NCBI RefSeq assembly: GCF_030643905.1
Contig: NZ_CP121446.1
Span: 1,798,001 to 1,862,000, forward strand
Direction of reading: 5' to 3'
DNA: 64,000 nt
DNA from: Flavobacterium sp. IMCC34852
Lineage (GTDB): Bacteria; Bacteroidota; Bacteroidia; Flavobacteriales; Flavobacteriaceae
The translations under genes and the position numbers were made by a program. This document shows, in pieces, positions 35,313-44,103 of the stretch (positions are counted from its first letter, which is position 1; every line of letters starts with the position of its first letter). The notes below the pieces were generated by a model, which did not search any database, was not told the origin of the DNA, and saw only the letters and a program-made list of their open reading frames with translations.

Positions 35313-36647
35313 ATGCGATTTCTTTGCACTTTACTATTTTTTTTCACTACCGTTGTCCCTTGTTTTTGCCAGTCGGGTTTTCAATTTGAAAAGCTTAAAA
35401 AAAAAGCGGTAATTCCTTTCCAATTGATTAATAATTTGATTTTTATTCCCATTGATGTTAATGGAGAAACACTGACTTTTTTATTGGATACCGGTGTCGA
35501 GGAAACCGTACTTTTTAGTTTAGACGAAAAGGAACAAGTGGAATTTTTTCATTTAGAAAAAATTATGCTTAAAGGTTTGGGCAGCAACGAAGCGGTAGCC
35601 GCTTATAAGTCGTCTAAAAATAAGTTGAATGCTAATGGTTTTGTTGATTTAGAACATGAAATCTATTTGGTTCTCGACCAAGAGTTTAATTTTTCTTCTC
35701 AAGTTGGTATACCGGTAAACGGTATTATAGGGTATCATTTTTTTAAGGATCATTTGGTGGAGATTGACTACGACCGAAAAAAGGTCATTGTTTATGATAG
35801 TACCTATCAAAAAATAAGAAAGCGTCTCCGCAAAAATTATCATAAATCGCCCATAACTATTGAAAATAATAAACCCTATTATTTCACCAATGTTCTAACG
35901 GCAGAAGAACCACGTCCGTCCAAAATGCTCATAGATACCGGTAACAGCGATGCTATTTGGTTATTTTTGACCGAAGCGGAAGATATAAAATTACCCTCTA
36001 AAACTATTCAATGTTTTTTAGGAAGGGGTTTCAGTGGTAATGTTTATGGAAAAAGAGCCCGAATTATCAGCTTCACTTTTGGCGAAAAAACATTTCAAAA
36101 TCCCATCAGTACTTTCCCTGATTCAACTTCCATAAAAAGTGTCAACTTTGTCAAAGACCGAGTAGGTTCCTTAGGAGGAGAAGTGCTTTCCAGGTTTTCC
36201 GTTTTTTTTGATTACCCAAACAATTGTCTTTATTCAAAACCCGGTTCTAAAATAGATAATCCTTTTAATTTTAATATGAGCGGACTCGAAGTCCAACACG
36301 ATGGTTTAGAATGGGTAACCCAAACCTACCAAGACCGAAGTAGTACAGCAGCTGTTTTCAAAGCTACACAAGGTAGCGACGGCAGAGTACAAGACAATAT
36401 GAAAGTGAAGTTTGAACTAAAACCGGTGTTCAGAATATTCAATGTAAGAGAAGGATCAACCGCAGCTGATGCCGGACTACAAAAAGACGACCGTATTATT
36501 AGTATCAACGGCAGAAATGCGCACAATTTGACTATCGAAAGGATTAATGAACTGCTTAAGTCGGAAGAAGGAAGAACTATTGAAATAGAGATAGAACGCA
36601 AAGGCGTACTTCATACCTATAAATTCAAACTCAAAAGTATTTTATAA
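35313..36647 (+). CDS. Exported retropepsin-like aspartyl protease with PDZ domain
   Basis: 444 residues from ATG 35313 with a signal peptide (M-R-F-L-C-T-L-L-F-F-F-T-T-V-V-P-C-F-C-Q). Two pepsin-like half sites are visible, F-L-L-D-T-G-V-E and M-L-I-D-T-G-N-S-D, each with hydrophobic-Asp-Thr-Gly. A C-terminal PDZ domain follows (V-R-E-G-S-T-A-A-D-A-G-L-Q-K-D-D-R-I-I-S-I-N-G). Probably a periplasmic or outer-membrane-facing peptidase; substrate unknown. Confidence 0.88.
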   Translation: MRFLCTLLFFFTTVVPCFCQSGFQFEKLKKKAVIPFQLINNLIFIPIDVNGETLTFLLDTGVEETVLFSLDEKEQVEFFHLEKIMLKGLGSNEAVAAYKSSKNKLNANGFVDLEHEIYLVLDQEFNFSSQVGIPVNGIIGYHFFKDHLVEIDYDRKKVIVYDSTYQKIRKRLRKNYHKSPITIENNKPYYFTNVLTAEEPRPSKMLIDTGNSDAIWLFLTEAEDIKLPSKTIQCFLGRGFSGNVYGKRARIISFTFGEKTFQNPISTFPDSTSIKSVNFVKDRVGSLGGEVLSRFSVFFDYPNNCLYSKPGSKIDNPFNFNMSGLEVQHDGLEWVTQTYQDRSSTAAVFKATQGSDGRVQDNMKVKFELKPVFRIFNVREGSTAADAGLQKDDRIISINGRNAHNLTIERINELLKSEEGRTIEIEIERKGVLHTYKFKLKSIL

Positions 36648-36680
36648 AAAAACGTCCCGAAATTTCGGGACGTTTTTTTT
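36645..36680. terminator. Bidirectional terminator
   Basis: Perfect 24-base palindrome (36651-36674) with CGTCCCGAAATTTCGGGACG as core, A run before and T run after. It serves the PDZ protease on plus and the DUF1573 gene on minus, whose stop codon lies just at its edge. Confidence 0.93.
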
Positions 36681-37113
36681 ATTGCATCATTGGACTTTTA
36701 ATTTTCTTTTCTAAGAGATTTTCTACCGGTTTTACAACCACTTCTCCTTTAATTTTTAATACCACTCGACCTTCTTCCGCATTTACTGCATTGGTTTCAA
36801 CCGTAATGGTTTTTCGAATAGGACCGGTATTCATATTGTACTTTACCTCAATTTTACCGGTTTTTCCTGGCGCAATCGGCTCAGTTGGCTTTGACGGCAC
36901 CGTACAACCGCAGCTCGATTGAACATTGGTAATGATTAACGGCGCATCGCCCGTATTGGTAAATTCAAAAACGCGAATTCCATTGTCATCCTCCTTGTTT
37001 ACTTTACCGTAGTCTATAGTATTGTCTTTGTCCTTGAACTCAATTTTTGGACCCGTTTGGGCAAAAATCACAGCATTTACAAGGATAGTCGCGATAAGTA
37101 TAAATTTTTTCAT
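36679..37113 (-). CDS. DUF1573 domain exported protein
   Basis: 144 residues: signal peptide to about A-V-I-F-A-Q, then an Ig-like DUF1573 domain with the hallmark F-E-F-T-N-T-G-D-A-P-L-I-I-T-N-V-Q-S-S-C-G-C-T-V-P and P-I-A-P-G-K-T-G-K-I. The paired Cys in S-C-G-C is the family signature. Periplasmic or surface; function of the family is not defined. Confidence 0.92.
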   Translation of the reverse strand: MKKFILIATILVNAVIFAQTGPKIEFKDKDNTIDYGKVNKEDDNGIRVFEFTNTGDAPLIITNVQSSCGCTVPSKPTEPIAPGKTGKIEVKYNMNTGPIRKTITVETNAVNAEEGRVVLKIKGEVVVKPVENLLEKKIKSPMMQ

Positions 37114-37206
37114 AGGTCAAAATTTGATATTTGGTTAGTAAAAATACTTCGTTTAAATTAATACACAAAAATTTAATTCTTAATTTTTTCTAAAGTCTTT
37201 ATTAAT

Positions 37207-37214
37207 TACTTTTG
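37207..37214 (+). promoter_or_regulatory. -7 box TACTTTTG upstream of repeat copy B and valS
   Basis: TAnnTTTG match 35 bases before repeat copy B. A transcript from it would include the whole structured repeat and then valS as a leader of about 190 bases. Confidence 0.45.
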
Positions 37215-37248
37215 CAGTTCAGTTTACAAAAGGCGTGCCATTATGTGT

Positions 37249-37339
37249 AGGAGCGGATGGTCAGTGATTATCAGCCATCCATATTCCCGCTTTACGAGTT
37301 ACTCCGAAGTGTCGGAGGTAACTTCTTCAATCGGGGCTA
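37249..37339 (+). repeat. Dispersed structured repeat, copy B
   Basis: AGGAGC at its start, CCCGCT at 37286-37291, ATCGGGGCTA at its end. Two hairpins: GGATGG facing CCATCC, and AGTTACTCCGA facing TCGGAGGTAACT. Lies 68 bases before the valS ATG. Confidence 0.75.
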
Positions 37340-37406
37340 AAAGGGTTTCGTACTGCACATTTGTAAACAAATAACCAAATTAACAAATCAACGAATTACC
37401 TAATAT

Positions 37407-40034
37407 ATGATTCCAGCTCAATTCAACGCCAAAGAAGTAGAAAAAAAATGGTACGACTACTGGATGAAAAACAACTATTTTCATTCCAAACCCGATCATA
37501 GAACGCCTTATACGATAACCATTCCGCCACCCAACGTGACCGGAGTGTTGCACATGGGACACATGTTGAACAACACTATTCAAGATGTATTAATCCGTCG
37601 TGCGCGTTTAAAAGGTTTTAATGCTTGTTGGGTACCGGGAACTGACCACGCCTCGATAGCAACTGAAGCAAAGGTCGTGGCTAAGTTGAAAAGCGAAGGC
37701 ATCAATAAAAACGACTTAACCCGAGAAGAATTCCTCAAACACGCTTGGGATTGGACTAACAAATATGGCGGTACTATCTTAGAACAGTTAAAACAATTAG
37801 GCTGTTCTTGTGATTGGGACCGAACTAAGTTTACCATGGATCCGGACATGTCGGCTTCTGTAATTCGTTCGTTTGTAGATTTGTACAATAAGGGACTTAT
37901 ATACCGCGGTTACCGTATGGTCAACTGGGATCCGGAAGCCAAAACTACCTTATCTGACGAAGAAGTAATTTATGAAGAAAGACAGGGTAAACTCTATCAT
38001 TTAAAATACGCTATCGAGGGTTCTAATGAATTTGTAACCATAGCGACCACGCGTCCGGAAACTATTTTGGGAGATACTGCCATTTGTATTCACCCCGAAG
38101 ATGAGCGTTATTCACACTTAAAAGGCAAAAAAGCCATCGTGCCAATATGCAACCGAGTGATTCCGATTATTTTCGACGAATATGTTGATATGGAATTCGG
38201 AACCGGTTGTTTAAAAGTAACACCGGCACACGATATAAACGATAAAACTCTTGGCGAAAAACACAATCTGGAAATCATCGATATCTTTAATGAAGATGCC
38301 ACGTTGAATTCTTATGGCTTGCACTATCAAGGCAAAGACCGTTTCGTAGTACGTGAAGAAATCGCAGTTGAGTTAGAGAAAATAGGCGCTTTGGCCAAAA
38401 CAGAAAACCACTTGAATAAAGTAGGTACATCAGAACGTACCAAAGCCGTAATTGAACCACGCTTGTCTGACCAATGGTTCCTAAGCATGGAAGAATTGGT
38501 AAAACCGGCCATCAAAGCGGTATTGGAAACCGAAGAAATAAAATTGTATCCGTCGCGTTTCAACAATACATACCGTCATTGGTTGGAAAACATCCGTGAC
38601 TGGAATATTTCACGTCAATTGTGGTGGGGACAACAAATTCCGGCTTATTATTACGGGGATGGAAAAGAGGATTTTGTGGTAGCGGAAAATATTGAAACGG
38701 CACTAGAGCTTGCGAAAGTTAAAACGGCCAACTCATCTCTGACCACTGAACACTTGCGTCAGGACGCCGATGCTCTAGACACTTGGTTCTCCTCATGGTT
38801 ATGGCCAATGGCTGTATTTGGGGGGATTATGGAACCTGAAAATGAAGACTTCAAATATTACTATCCAACTAACGACTTGGTAACCGGTCCGGACATTTTG
38901 TTCTTTTGGGTAGCGCGAATGATTATTGCTGGTTACGAATATGCCGGCGAAAAACCATTCACCAATGTTTATTTAACGGGATTGGTTCGTGATAAGCAAC
39001 GTCGCAAAATGTCGAAGTCGTTAGGAAATTCGCCTGAACCTTTGGAATTAATTGAAAAATTCGGGGCCGATGGCGTTAGGGTAGGATTGTTGTTGAGTGC
39101 TTCAGCCGGAAATGATATTTTGTTTGACGAAGAATTGTGCAACAACGGTAAAGCCTTTGCCAATAAAATTTGGAACGCGTTCCGATTGATTAAAGGTTGG
39201 GAAGTGGTTGATATAGCACAACCGGAGAGTTCTAAAGTGGCCATCGAATGGTACGAAGCCAAGTTGCAACAAACTTTAGTTGAAATTGAAGACCATTTTG
39301 AAAAATACCGTTTATCTGATGCTTTGATGAGTATTTATAAATTGGTTTGGGACGATTTCTGTTCGTGGTTCTTAGAAATGATTAAACCGGCTTACCAACA
39401 ACCTATCGATCGTGCTACGTTTGACAAAGCCATCGAGATGTTAGAAGCCAACTTAAAGCTGTTGCATCCGTTTATGCCGTTCTTAACAGAGGAAATTTGG
39501 CAGCACATCGCTGAAAGAACTCCGGAACAAGCGTTAATTATAGCGGAATATCCGAAAATGACTTCGTTTAATGAAAAACTAATTGTCGATTTTGATTTTG
39601 CAGCCGAAGTTATTGCCGGTGTTAGAACCATTCGTAAAGATAAAAACATCGCTATGAAAGATGCAGTCGATTTGAAAGTAGTAAACAACGAAAAAGCTTC
39701 GACTTATTTTGATAGCGTGATTACTAAATTAGGAAATATTACATCCTTAGAATATATTGCGGATAAAGTTGACGGAGCACTGACTTACCGTGTAAAGTCA
39801 AACGAATACTTTATTCCTGTTTCCGGAAATATTGATATTGAGGCTGAGATTGCTAAGCTGACCGAAGAGTTGAAATACACCCAAGGTTTCTTGCGTAGTG
39901 TACAAGGCAAGCTGGCTAACGAAAAATTCGTCTCCGGAGCACCGCCACAAGTCATCGACAACGAACGTAAAAAAGAAGCTGATGCTTTGGCGAAGATTGC
40001 CACAATAGAGCAGAGTTTAGCTAGTTTAAAATAA
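37407..40034 (+). CDS. valS: Valyl-tRNA synthetase
   Basis: Class I aminoacyl-tRNA synthetase, 875 residues. HIGH-type motif P-P-P-N-V-T-G-V-L-H-M-G-H near residue 40, editing-domain T-T-R-P-E-T-I-L-G-D-T, W-F-S-S-W-L-W-P before the KMSKS loop R-R-K-M-S-K-S-L-G-N-S-P, an anticodon-binding domain and a C-terminal coiled-coil arm (about the last 65 residues). Monocistronic; leader contains repeat copy B; terminator follows. Confidence 0.98.
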   Translation: MIPAQFNAKEVEKKWYDYWMKNNYFHSKPDHRTPYTITIPPPNVTGVLHMGHMLNNTIQDVLIRRARLKGFNACWVPGTDHASIATEAKVVAKLKSEGINKNDLTREEFLKHAWDWTNKYGGTILEQLKQLGCSCDWDRTKFTMDPDMSASVIRSFVDLYNKGLIYRGYRMVNWDPEAKTTLSDEEVIYEERQGKLYHLKYAIEGSNEFVTIATTRPETILGDTAICIHPEDERYSHLKGKKAIVPICNRVIPIIFDEYVDMEFGTGCLKVTPAHDINDKTLGEKHNLEIIDIFNEDATLNSYGLHYQGKDRFVVREEIAVELEKIGALAKTENHLNKVGTSERTKAVIEPRLSDQWFLSMEELVKPAIKAVLETEEIKLYPSRFNNTYRHWLENIRDWNISRQLWWGQQIPAYYYGDGKEDFVVAENIETALELAKVKTANSSLTTEHLRQDADALDTWFSSWLWPMAVFGGIMEPENEDFKYYYPTNDLVTGPDILFFWVARMIIAGYEYAGEKPFTNVYLTGLVRDKQRRKMSKSLGNSPEPLELIEKFGADGVRVGLLLSASAGNDILFDEELCNNGKAFANKIWNAFRLIKGWEVVDIAQPESSKVAIEWYEAKLQQTLVEIEDHFEKYRLSDALMSIYKLVWDDFCSWFLEMIKPAYQQPIDRATFDKAIEMLEANLKLLHPFMPFLTEEIWQHIAERTPEQALIIAEYPKMTSFNEKLIVDFDFAAEVIAGVRTIRKDKNIAMKDAVDLKVVNNEKASTYFDSVITKLGNITSLEYIADKVDGALTYRVKSNEYFIPVSGNIDIEAEIAKLTEELKYTQGFLRSVQGKLANEKFVSGAPPQVIDNERKKEADALAKIATIEQSLASLK

Positions 40035-40035
40035 G

Positions 40036-40060
40036 AAAAGCCCCGTTTTGGGGCTTTTTT
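40036..40060 (+). terminator. Intrinsic terminator of valS
   Basis: Stem AAAGCCCC / GGGGCTTT around GTTTT, then T run. Confidence 0.92.
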
Positions 40061-40082
40061 ATGACAATAGCTTTTGGTCAAT

Positions 40083-40111
40083 AAAAAAGCCGATCTTCAA
40101 AAGACCGGCTT
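40083..40111 (-). terminator. Intrinsic terminator of the cold-shock gene
   Basis: Minus-strand stem AAGCCGGTCTT / AAGATCGGCTT (one mismatch), then six T. Confidence 0.88.
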
Positions 40112-40133
40112 AGTTGGTAAAGGTAAATATATC

Positions 40134-40325
40134 TTAGATAACGTTTACATTAACTGCGTGTGGGCCTTTCTGACCATTTTCAACAGAGAAAGTCACTGCG
40201 TCATTTTCGCGTACCGGACCATTTAGGCCAGTAACGTGAACAAAAACATCTTGACTACCGTTGTTAGGTGTGATAAAACCGAAGCCTTTTGCTTCATTGA
40301 AAAATTTAATTGTTCCTTCGTTCAT
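40134..40325 (-). CDS. Cold-shock-domain protein (CspA family)
   Basis: 63 residues, single OB fold that binds single-stranded RNA/DNA. RNP1 G-F-G-F-I-T-P and RNP2 D-V-F-V-H-V are both intact; starts M-N-E-G-T-I-K-F-F-N-E-A-K. A long AT-rich region upstream may hold a cold-responsive leader, as is common in the family, but I see no clear stem there. Confidence 0.95.
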   Translation of the reverse strand: MNEGTIKFFNEAKGFGFITPNNGSQDVFVHVTGLNGPVRENDAVTFSVENGQKGPHAVNVNVI

Positions 40326-40472
40326 GATAAATATTGTATTAATAAAGTGTAAAGATACTCTTTATTATTGAATTTTTAATAAAAAATAAAAAATATTAAA
40401 AAAATAACATTAAAATTAAAATTATTTTGAATATTTTTCAAAAAATTACTGCTAAAATATCCTGTAGTCTGA

Positions 40473-40615
40473 TTGTCTAACTAAAATATAAAAATTCATT
40501 ACATAACCCTTAACTCAATCAAAAACCACTTATCCGTAAAACTATAATCCTCCGGAGTTTTCGAGCTGGTTGTAAGTTCATCGTTATATGTTTACTGTTG
40601 TCTTTAGTTAGACAA
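40473..40615. repeat. 13-bp perfect inverted repeats bounding 117 bp
   Basis: TTGTCTAACTAAA at 40473-40485 and its exact complement TTTAGTTAGACAA at 40603-40615. Could be the ends of a tiny decayed mobile element, or a long-range stem. Confidence 0.6.
40499..40591 (-). pseudogene. Possible 3' remnant of an unknown gene
   Basis: Within the inverted repeats the minus strand has a 30-codon open stretch ending in TAA that reads like real protein (P-E-D-Y-S-F-T-D-K-W-F-L-I-E-L-R-V-M) and is closed by a stop upstream. No start and no recognisable family. It is better explained as the end of a lost gene than as a functional ORF, but it is short. Confidence 0.3.
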
Positions 40616-40633
40616 CAAACAATTGTCAACAAA

Positions 40634-40664
40634 AAATCCCGCTTCCAAAAGAAACGGGATTTTT
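40634..40664 (-). terminator. Intrinsic terminator of ndk
   Basis: Stem AATCCCG / CGGGATT plus inner pairs, minus-strand T run after. Confidence 0.88.
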
Positions 40665-40703
40665 AATATTATAAAGTGCCCACTGAACACTGAGTACTTG
40701 CTA

Positions 40704-41123
40704 CTAGAATTGCTCTCTTCCGGCAAAGTGGAAAGCACCTTCGATAGCGGCATTCTCGTCAGAGTCTGAACCGTGAACAGCGTTTTCTCCGATAGAAGTA
40801 GCATATTTTTTACGGATAGTTCCTTCTGCAGCTTCAGCCGGATTGGTAGCACCAATTAAAGTTCTGAAATCTTCTACAGCATTGTCTTTTTCTAAGATAG
40901 CCGCTACGATTGGTCCGCGAGTCATAAATTCAACCAATTCACCAAAGAACGGACGAGCCGAGTGAACTGCATAGAATTTCTGAGCGTCAGCTACAGTCAA
41001 CTGTGTTAATTTCATTGCTACAATTCTGAAACCACCTTCAGTAATCATATTTAATATTCCACCGATGTGTCCGTTTTCCACAGCATCCGGTTTAATCATG
41101 GTAAAAGTTCTGTTTGTTGCCAT
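40704..41123 (-). CDS. ndk: Nucleoside-diphosphate kinase
   Basis: Balances NTP pools through a phosphohistidine intermediate. 139 residues; [12 protein letters not shown] at the start, [10 protein letters not shown] and the active-site histidine (His117) in N-A-V-H-G-S-D-S. Complete, single-gene unit. Confidence 0.98.
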   Translation of the reverse strand: MATNRTFTMIKPDAVENGHIGGILNMITEGGFRIVAMKLTQLTVADAQKFYAVHSARPFFGELVEFMTRGPIVAAILEKDNAVEDFRTLIGATNPAEAAEGTIRKKYATSIGENAVHGSDSDENAAIEGAFHFAGREQF

Positions 41124-41152
41124 TTTGATATAAATGATTTTAAATTCGCGTG

Positions 41153-41160
41153 CAAAAGTA
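41153..41160 (-). promoter_or_regulatory. ndk -7 box TACTTTTG
   Basis: TAnnTTTG match 29 bases before the ATG; a TTG lies 25 bases further upstream, a little beyond the ideal spacing. Confidence 0.5.
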
Positions 41161-41194
41161 ACGTTTTTAAATCATTATATAAAAACAACTGTTA

Positions 41195-42352
41195 TCAATT
41201 TTTGATAATTTTCTGCCAACCAAAATCGGCTCCCGATTTTACTTTTACAAAGTACACTCCGCTTGGTAATTCAATGCCCGACATCTTAAATTCCGTAGCG
41301 TTTGGCACAATTGTTTGCAATTTTTTTCCGTTGATATCAAACAATTCAATCGATTCGATTGGTGCAGAGTGAGAGAATGTCCAATCGTTTGACGTTGGAT
41401 TCGGATATATTTTTAAATTGGTCAATCGGTTTTCCGGTGCGGTTAAGGTTGAAGTAAAAACATAGTTCCCTGAAGTGCGTTCAAAAGTAATATCATAGTT
41501 TCCGGCAGTCACCGGTATATCTGGGCCACCTTGTGTTCCTGTTCCGGTAGGAAAATCGGTGCTACCCCAATTGACTGTCCAACTGTTGTCTTTTCTGAAT
41601 TTTACCGAACCGTTAGACAGTGTTAAATTTGAAATGACATAAGTAAAGCCATTGGTAGTTGCCAAGTCAATATCATCGTTCCAACCATTTAAAGCATCGC
41701 CCAAGATACCGATACTCGGATAATCAAAACTATAAGCACCGGAGTTTCGATTAAAAGTTACAAAAAATTCACCACCATTCACCGGAATTGACGGTCCGCT
41801 CAAAACTGCTACACCGCTCGGAAAAGCATTACTTCCCCAAACAAAGTTGGTGGCATTGTCCTGACGAAAATAAGCATTACCGCTGCTAAAATTAAAGCCC
41901 GATAGGGTATAAGTGATCCCATCGCTAGTAATCATATCCACATCGGGTCCGGCATAACCATTTTGTGAATCAACTGCCGGTCCCCAAATTCCGATACTCG
42001 GAAAAGCTGCAGTGCCAATAAAGGTATAAGTTCCGTTAAGACGATTAAAAGTCACATCGTAAGTACCGGCAACCGTTGGAATATCCGGTCCGTTTTGCAC
42101 CCCTTGACCGTTGGGAAATGTGCTGCCACCCCAATTGGTAGTCCAATTGTAATCTTGACGAAACTTCACCGCACCACTCGTAACTGTTAAATTTGTAATG
42201 GTGTAAGTAATATTGTCGGTGGTTGAAAGTGTTATTTCCGGACCATTAGTAGGTGGCCAGCCATTAACACCCGTTCCTACAATTGAGATGGTTTGCGCGT
42301 TGGTTTGCCATCCCAAAAACATACAGAATAAATAGAGTAGCTTTCTTTTCAT
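41195..42352 (-). CDS. SusE/SusF-like secreted protein with T9SS type A sorting domain
   Basis: 385 residues: signal peptide (to Q-T-N-A-Q), three repeats of about 95 residues of the SusE/SusF starch-binding type (I-G-x-x-x-x-G-W, D-x-x-L-x-T-x-D-x-x-T-Y, K-F-R-x-D/N-W-x-x-N-W-G, G-x-Y-D-V-T-F-x-R), and a C-terminal type A signal N-L-K-I-Y-P-N-P-T through G-V-Y-F-V-K-V. Predicted to bind polysaccharide at the cell surface. Unusually it carries a T9SS signal instead of being a lipoprotein. No SusC/SusD pair nearby. A perfect palindrome lies upstream at 42423-42438. Confidence 0.88.
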   Translation of the reverse strand: MKRKLLYLFCMFLGWQTNAQTISIVGTGVNGWPPTNGPEITLSTTDNITYTITNLTVTSGAVKFRQDYNWTTNWGGSTFPNGQGVQNGPDIPTVAGTYDVTFNRLNGTYTFIGTAAFPSIGIWGPAVDSQNGYAGPDVDMITSDGITYTLSGFNFSSGNAYFRQDNATNFVWGSNAFPSGVAVLSGPSIPVNGGEFFVTFNRNSGAYSFDYPSIGILGDALNGWNDDIDLATTNGFTYVISNLTLSNGSVKFRKDNSWTVNWGSTDFPTGTGTQGGPDIPVTAGNYDITFERTSGNYVFTSTLTAPENRLTNLKIYPNPTSNDWTFSHSAPIESIELFDINGKKLQTIVPNATEFKMSGIELPSGVYFVKVKSGADFGWQKIIKN

Positions 42353-42422
42353 ATTTAAAGGTTTTAGAGTTATTAGAAACTAAAATTAATCAATGTTTGT
42401 TTACGAAAAGAAAAGATAGTTT

Positions 42423-42438
42423 ACGAAAACGTTTTCGT
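42423..42438. promoter_or_regulatory. LacI-type operator-like palindrome
   Basis: Perfect 16-bp palindrome ACGAAAACGTTTTCGT with a central CG, the form of LacI/MalR-family operators. It sits 71 bp before the SusE/F-like start, with an extra half-site TTTACGAAAA about 20 bp nearer the gene. Regulation by a sugar-responsive LacI protein is inferred; no such regulator is in the window. Confidence 0.5.
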
Positions 42439-42457
42439 GTTAAAAACTTCTGCTTAT

Positions 42458-44044
42458 TTACAGACAGATAGTAGTAAAATTGGTTTGTAGCGGTTTTAAT
42501 TCATTAAAGATTTTGTTGAGTAGTTCCTCACCGTATTCTAAATAAAATTCCGAGAAATTGTTGCGTCTTTCTTGCAAGGATTGGTTTGGAAAGATTTCGT
42601 TTTGCAATTGAATCATGCGCTCTAATATATCGGCATGTTGTCGTTTTTCGGCTTTTAGCAAACGCTTCTCAAGATTTTCTAAGCCTTTAATTTGCTTAAC
42701 TTCTTGAGCTTTTACGGCGTTGCCAAATGACTTATCGGTTTGCACCGCCATATTGTGTAAAGCAGCAAACTGTTGTTTGAGGTGTTCTTTTTGTACACTA
42801 AAATCCAAGTTGAATTGCGACAGTTCTTGTGTTTTCTGATTGAATAACACTTGTTGGTTGCTGAATAAATCAGCCCAAGATAGGCCTAGTTTATCCGCTT
42901 TTTTCGATTGCTTTTGGGTGACCAAAACAGCAGAGTTTCTAACCAAAAGTAGGGGAAAGCTAACCTGATTGGCTTCAAAATTTGATTTTAATTGTAACCA
43001 ATAAGCAATCTCACCGCCGCCGCCAATGTAACAAAGATTGGGCAAAATAACTTCTTGATATAGCGGTCGCAAAATGACATTAGGACTGAATTTTTCAGGA
43101 TTTGAAGCTAAAAGCGATAAGATTTCGGTTTCGGTAAAAACCAAATCGGTGTGGTTAACTTTGTAAATATTGTTCTCCAAGACAATACGCTCTCGGATAT
43201 TATCTTCTATATAAAATAAATTAATCTCTCGCGGATTAACCTGTATGGTATAATCTTTTAAAAGCTCGTTGGTTTCCATGACTTTTTGAAAAGCCGTTTG
43301 GTGTAACAATTCTTGCTTCACATAGGGAACAAACAAGTCTTTGAGCGCTTTATCGTCACCATCTAAAACAACCAAACCTTTATTGCCAAACAATTCGTTG
43401 GCCAAATATCTTGTAGCATCAGCCAAATTGGAATGTTTCAGGTAGCTGTTGTCAAATAAAGATTTTAAATATGTTGCGTTATCACCCAAGCCTAGTTCTT
43501 TGGCAAAAACTTCATAAACTTCAGTCAAACCAGCTGTTGACAATCGGCCAACCGGTCCTTGACTTTCATGATTCCATTGGATTTTGGTGTGTTTGAAATG
43601 AAAGTAATTGATTTCCTCAAAATCGTGGTCTTCTGTTGCCATCCAATAAATTGGAACGAAATTGTATTCAGGATAAGCTTGTTTAAGTTCGTTACAAAGG
43701 TTAATAGTAGAAACAATTTTATACAAAAAATACAATGGTCCTGTAAACAAATTCAACTGATGACCGGTAGTAACAGTAAAGGTTTTATCGTCAGATAGAA
43801 GTGAGATATTAGATTTAGTAAATTCTGAAGCTTCAAGACCTTGGTATTGTTTTTCTAAAGCAGAGACTAAAACTTTTCTGTTGCTATTGTTATTTTTTCC
43901 TTTTTCTTCTATTTGTAATTGAAAGTTTTCAATACTGGGAAACCGATTGTACAAGTTTTTCAATTCTGATTTTTCCTCTAAATAATCAACGATTAGCTTA
44001 GAGAAATAACCCGATTTTTGATAACTGATACAGTCGTTTGGCAT
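42458..44044 (-). CDS. bshC: Bacillithiol biosynthesis cysteine-adding enzyme BshC
   Basis: 528 residues, the family's usual length. Adds cysteine to glucosaminyl-malate in the last step of bacillithiol synthesis. Characteristic segments: T-G-H-Q-L-N-L-F-T-G-P-L-Y-F-L-Y-K, P-I-Y-W-M-A-T-E-D-H-D-F-E-E-I-N, R-P-L-Y-Q-E-V-I-L-P-N-L-C-Y-I-G-G-G-G-E and a long C-terminal coiled coil. Complete. Confidence 0.95.
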   Translation of the reverse strand: MPNDCISYQKSGYFSKLIVDYLEEKSELKNLYNRFPSIENFQLQIEEKGKNNNSNRKVLVSALEKQYQGLEASEFTKSNISLLSDDKTFTVTTGHQLNLFTGPLYFLYKIVSTINLCNELKQAYPEYNFVPIYWMATEDHDFEEINYFHFKHTKIQWNHESQGPVGRLSTAGLTEVYEVFAKELGLGDNATYLKSLFDNSYLKHSNLADATRYLANELFGNKGLVVLDGDDKALKDLFVPYVKQELLHQTAFQKVMETNELLKDYTIQVNPREINLFYIEDNIRERIVLENNIYKVNHTDLVFTETEILSLLASNPEKFSPNVILRPLYQEVILPNLCYIGGGGEIAYWLQLKSNFEANQVSFPLLLVRNSAVLVTQKQSKKADKLGLSWADLFSNQQVLFNQKTQELSQFNLDFSVQKEHLKQQFAALHNMAVQTDKSFGNAVKAQEVKQIKGLENLEKRLLKAEKRQHADILERMIQLQNEIFPNQSLQERRNNFSEFYLEYGEELLNKIFNELKPLQTNFTTICL

Positions 44045-44103
44045 AGTAGTTTTTGTGTAAAAATAAGAAAATTGAAACCCTTGAAAAGTGTTTTAACTTT
44101 CAA

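Larger units (their letters stand above)
40326..40703. other. 378-bp intergenic region between cold-shock gene and ndk
   Basis: The left 150 bases are extremely AT-rich, containing the likely promoter and leader of the cold-shock gene (TATCTTTA on minus near 40347-40354, one base off the -7 consensus). Then come the inverted-repeat-bounded remnant (40473-40615) and the ndk terminator (40634-40664). Confidence 0.6.

Noticed and set aside
37114..37406. T-box riboswitch before valS
   Set aside because: No T-box sequence or terminator/antiterminator pair seen; the structure there is the dispersed repeat.
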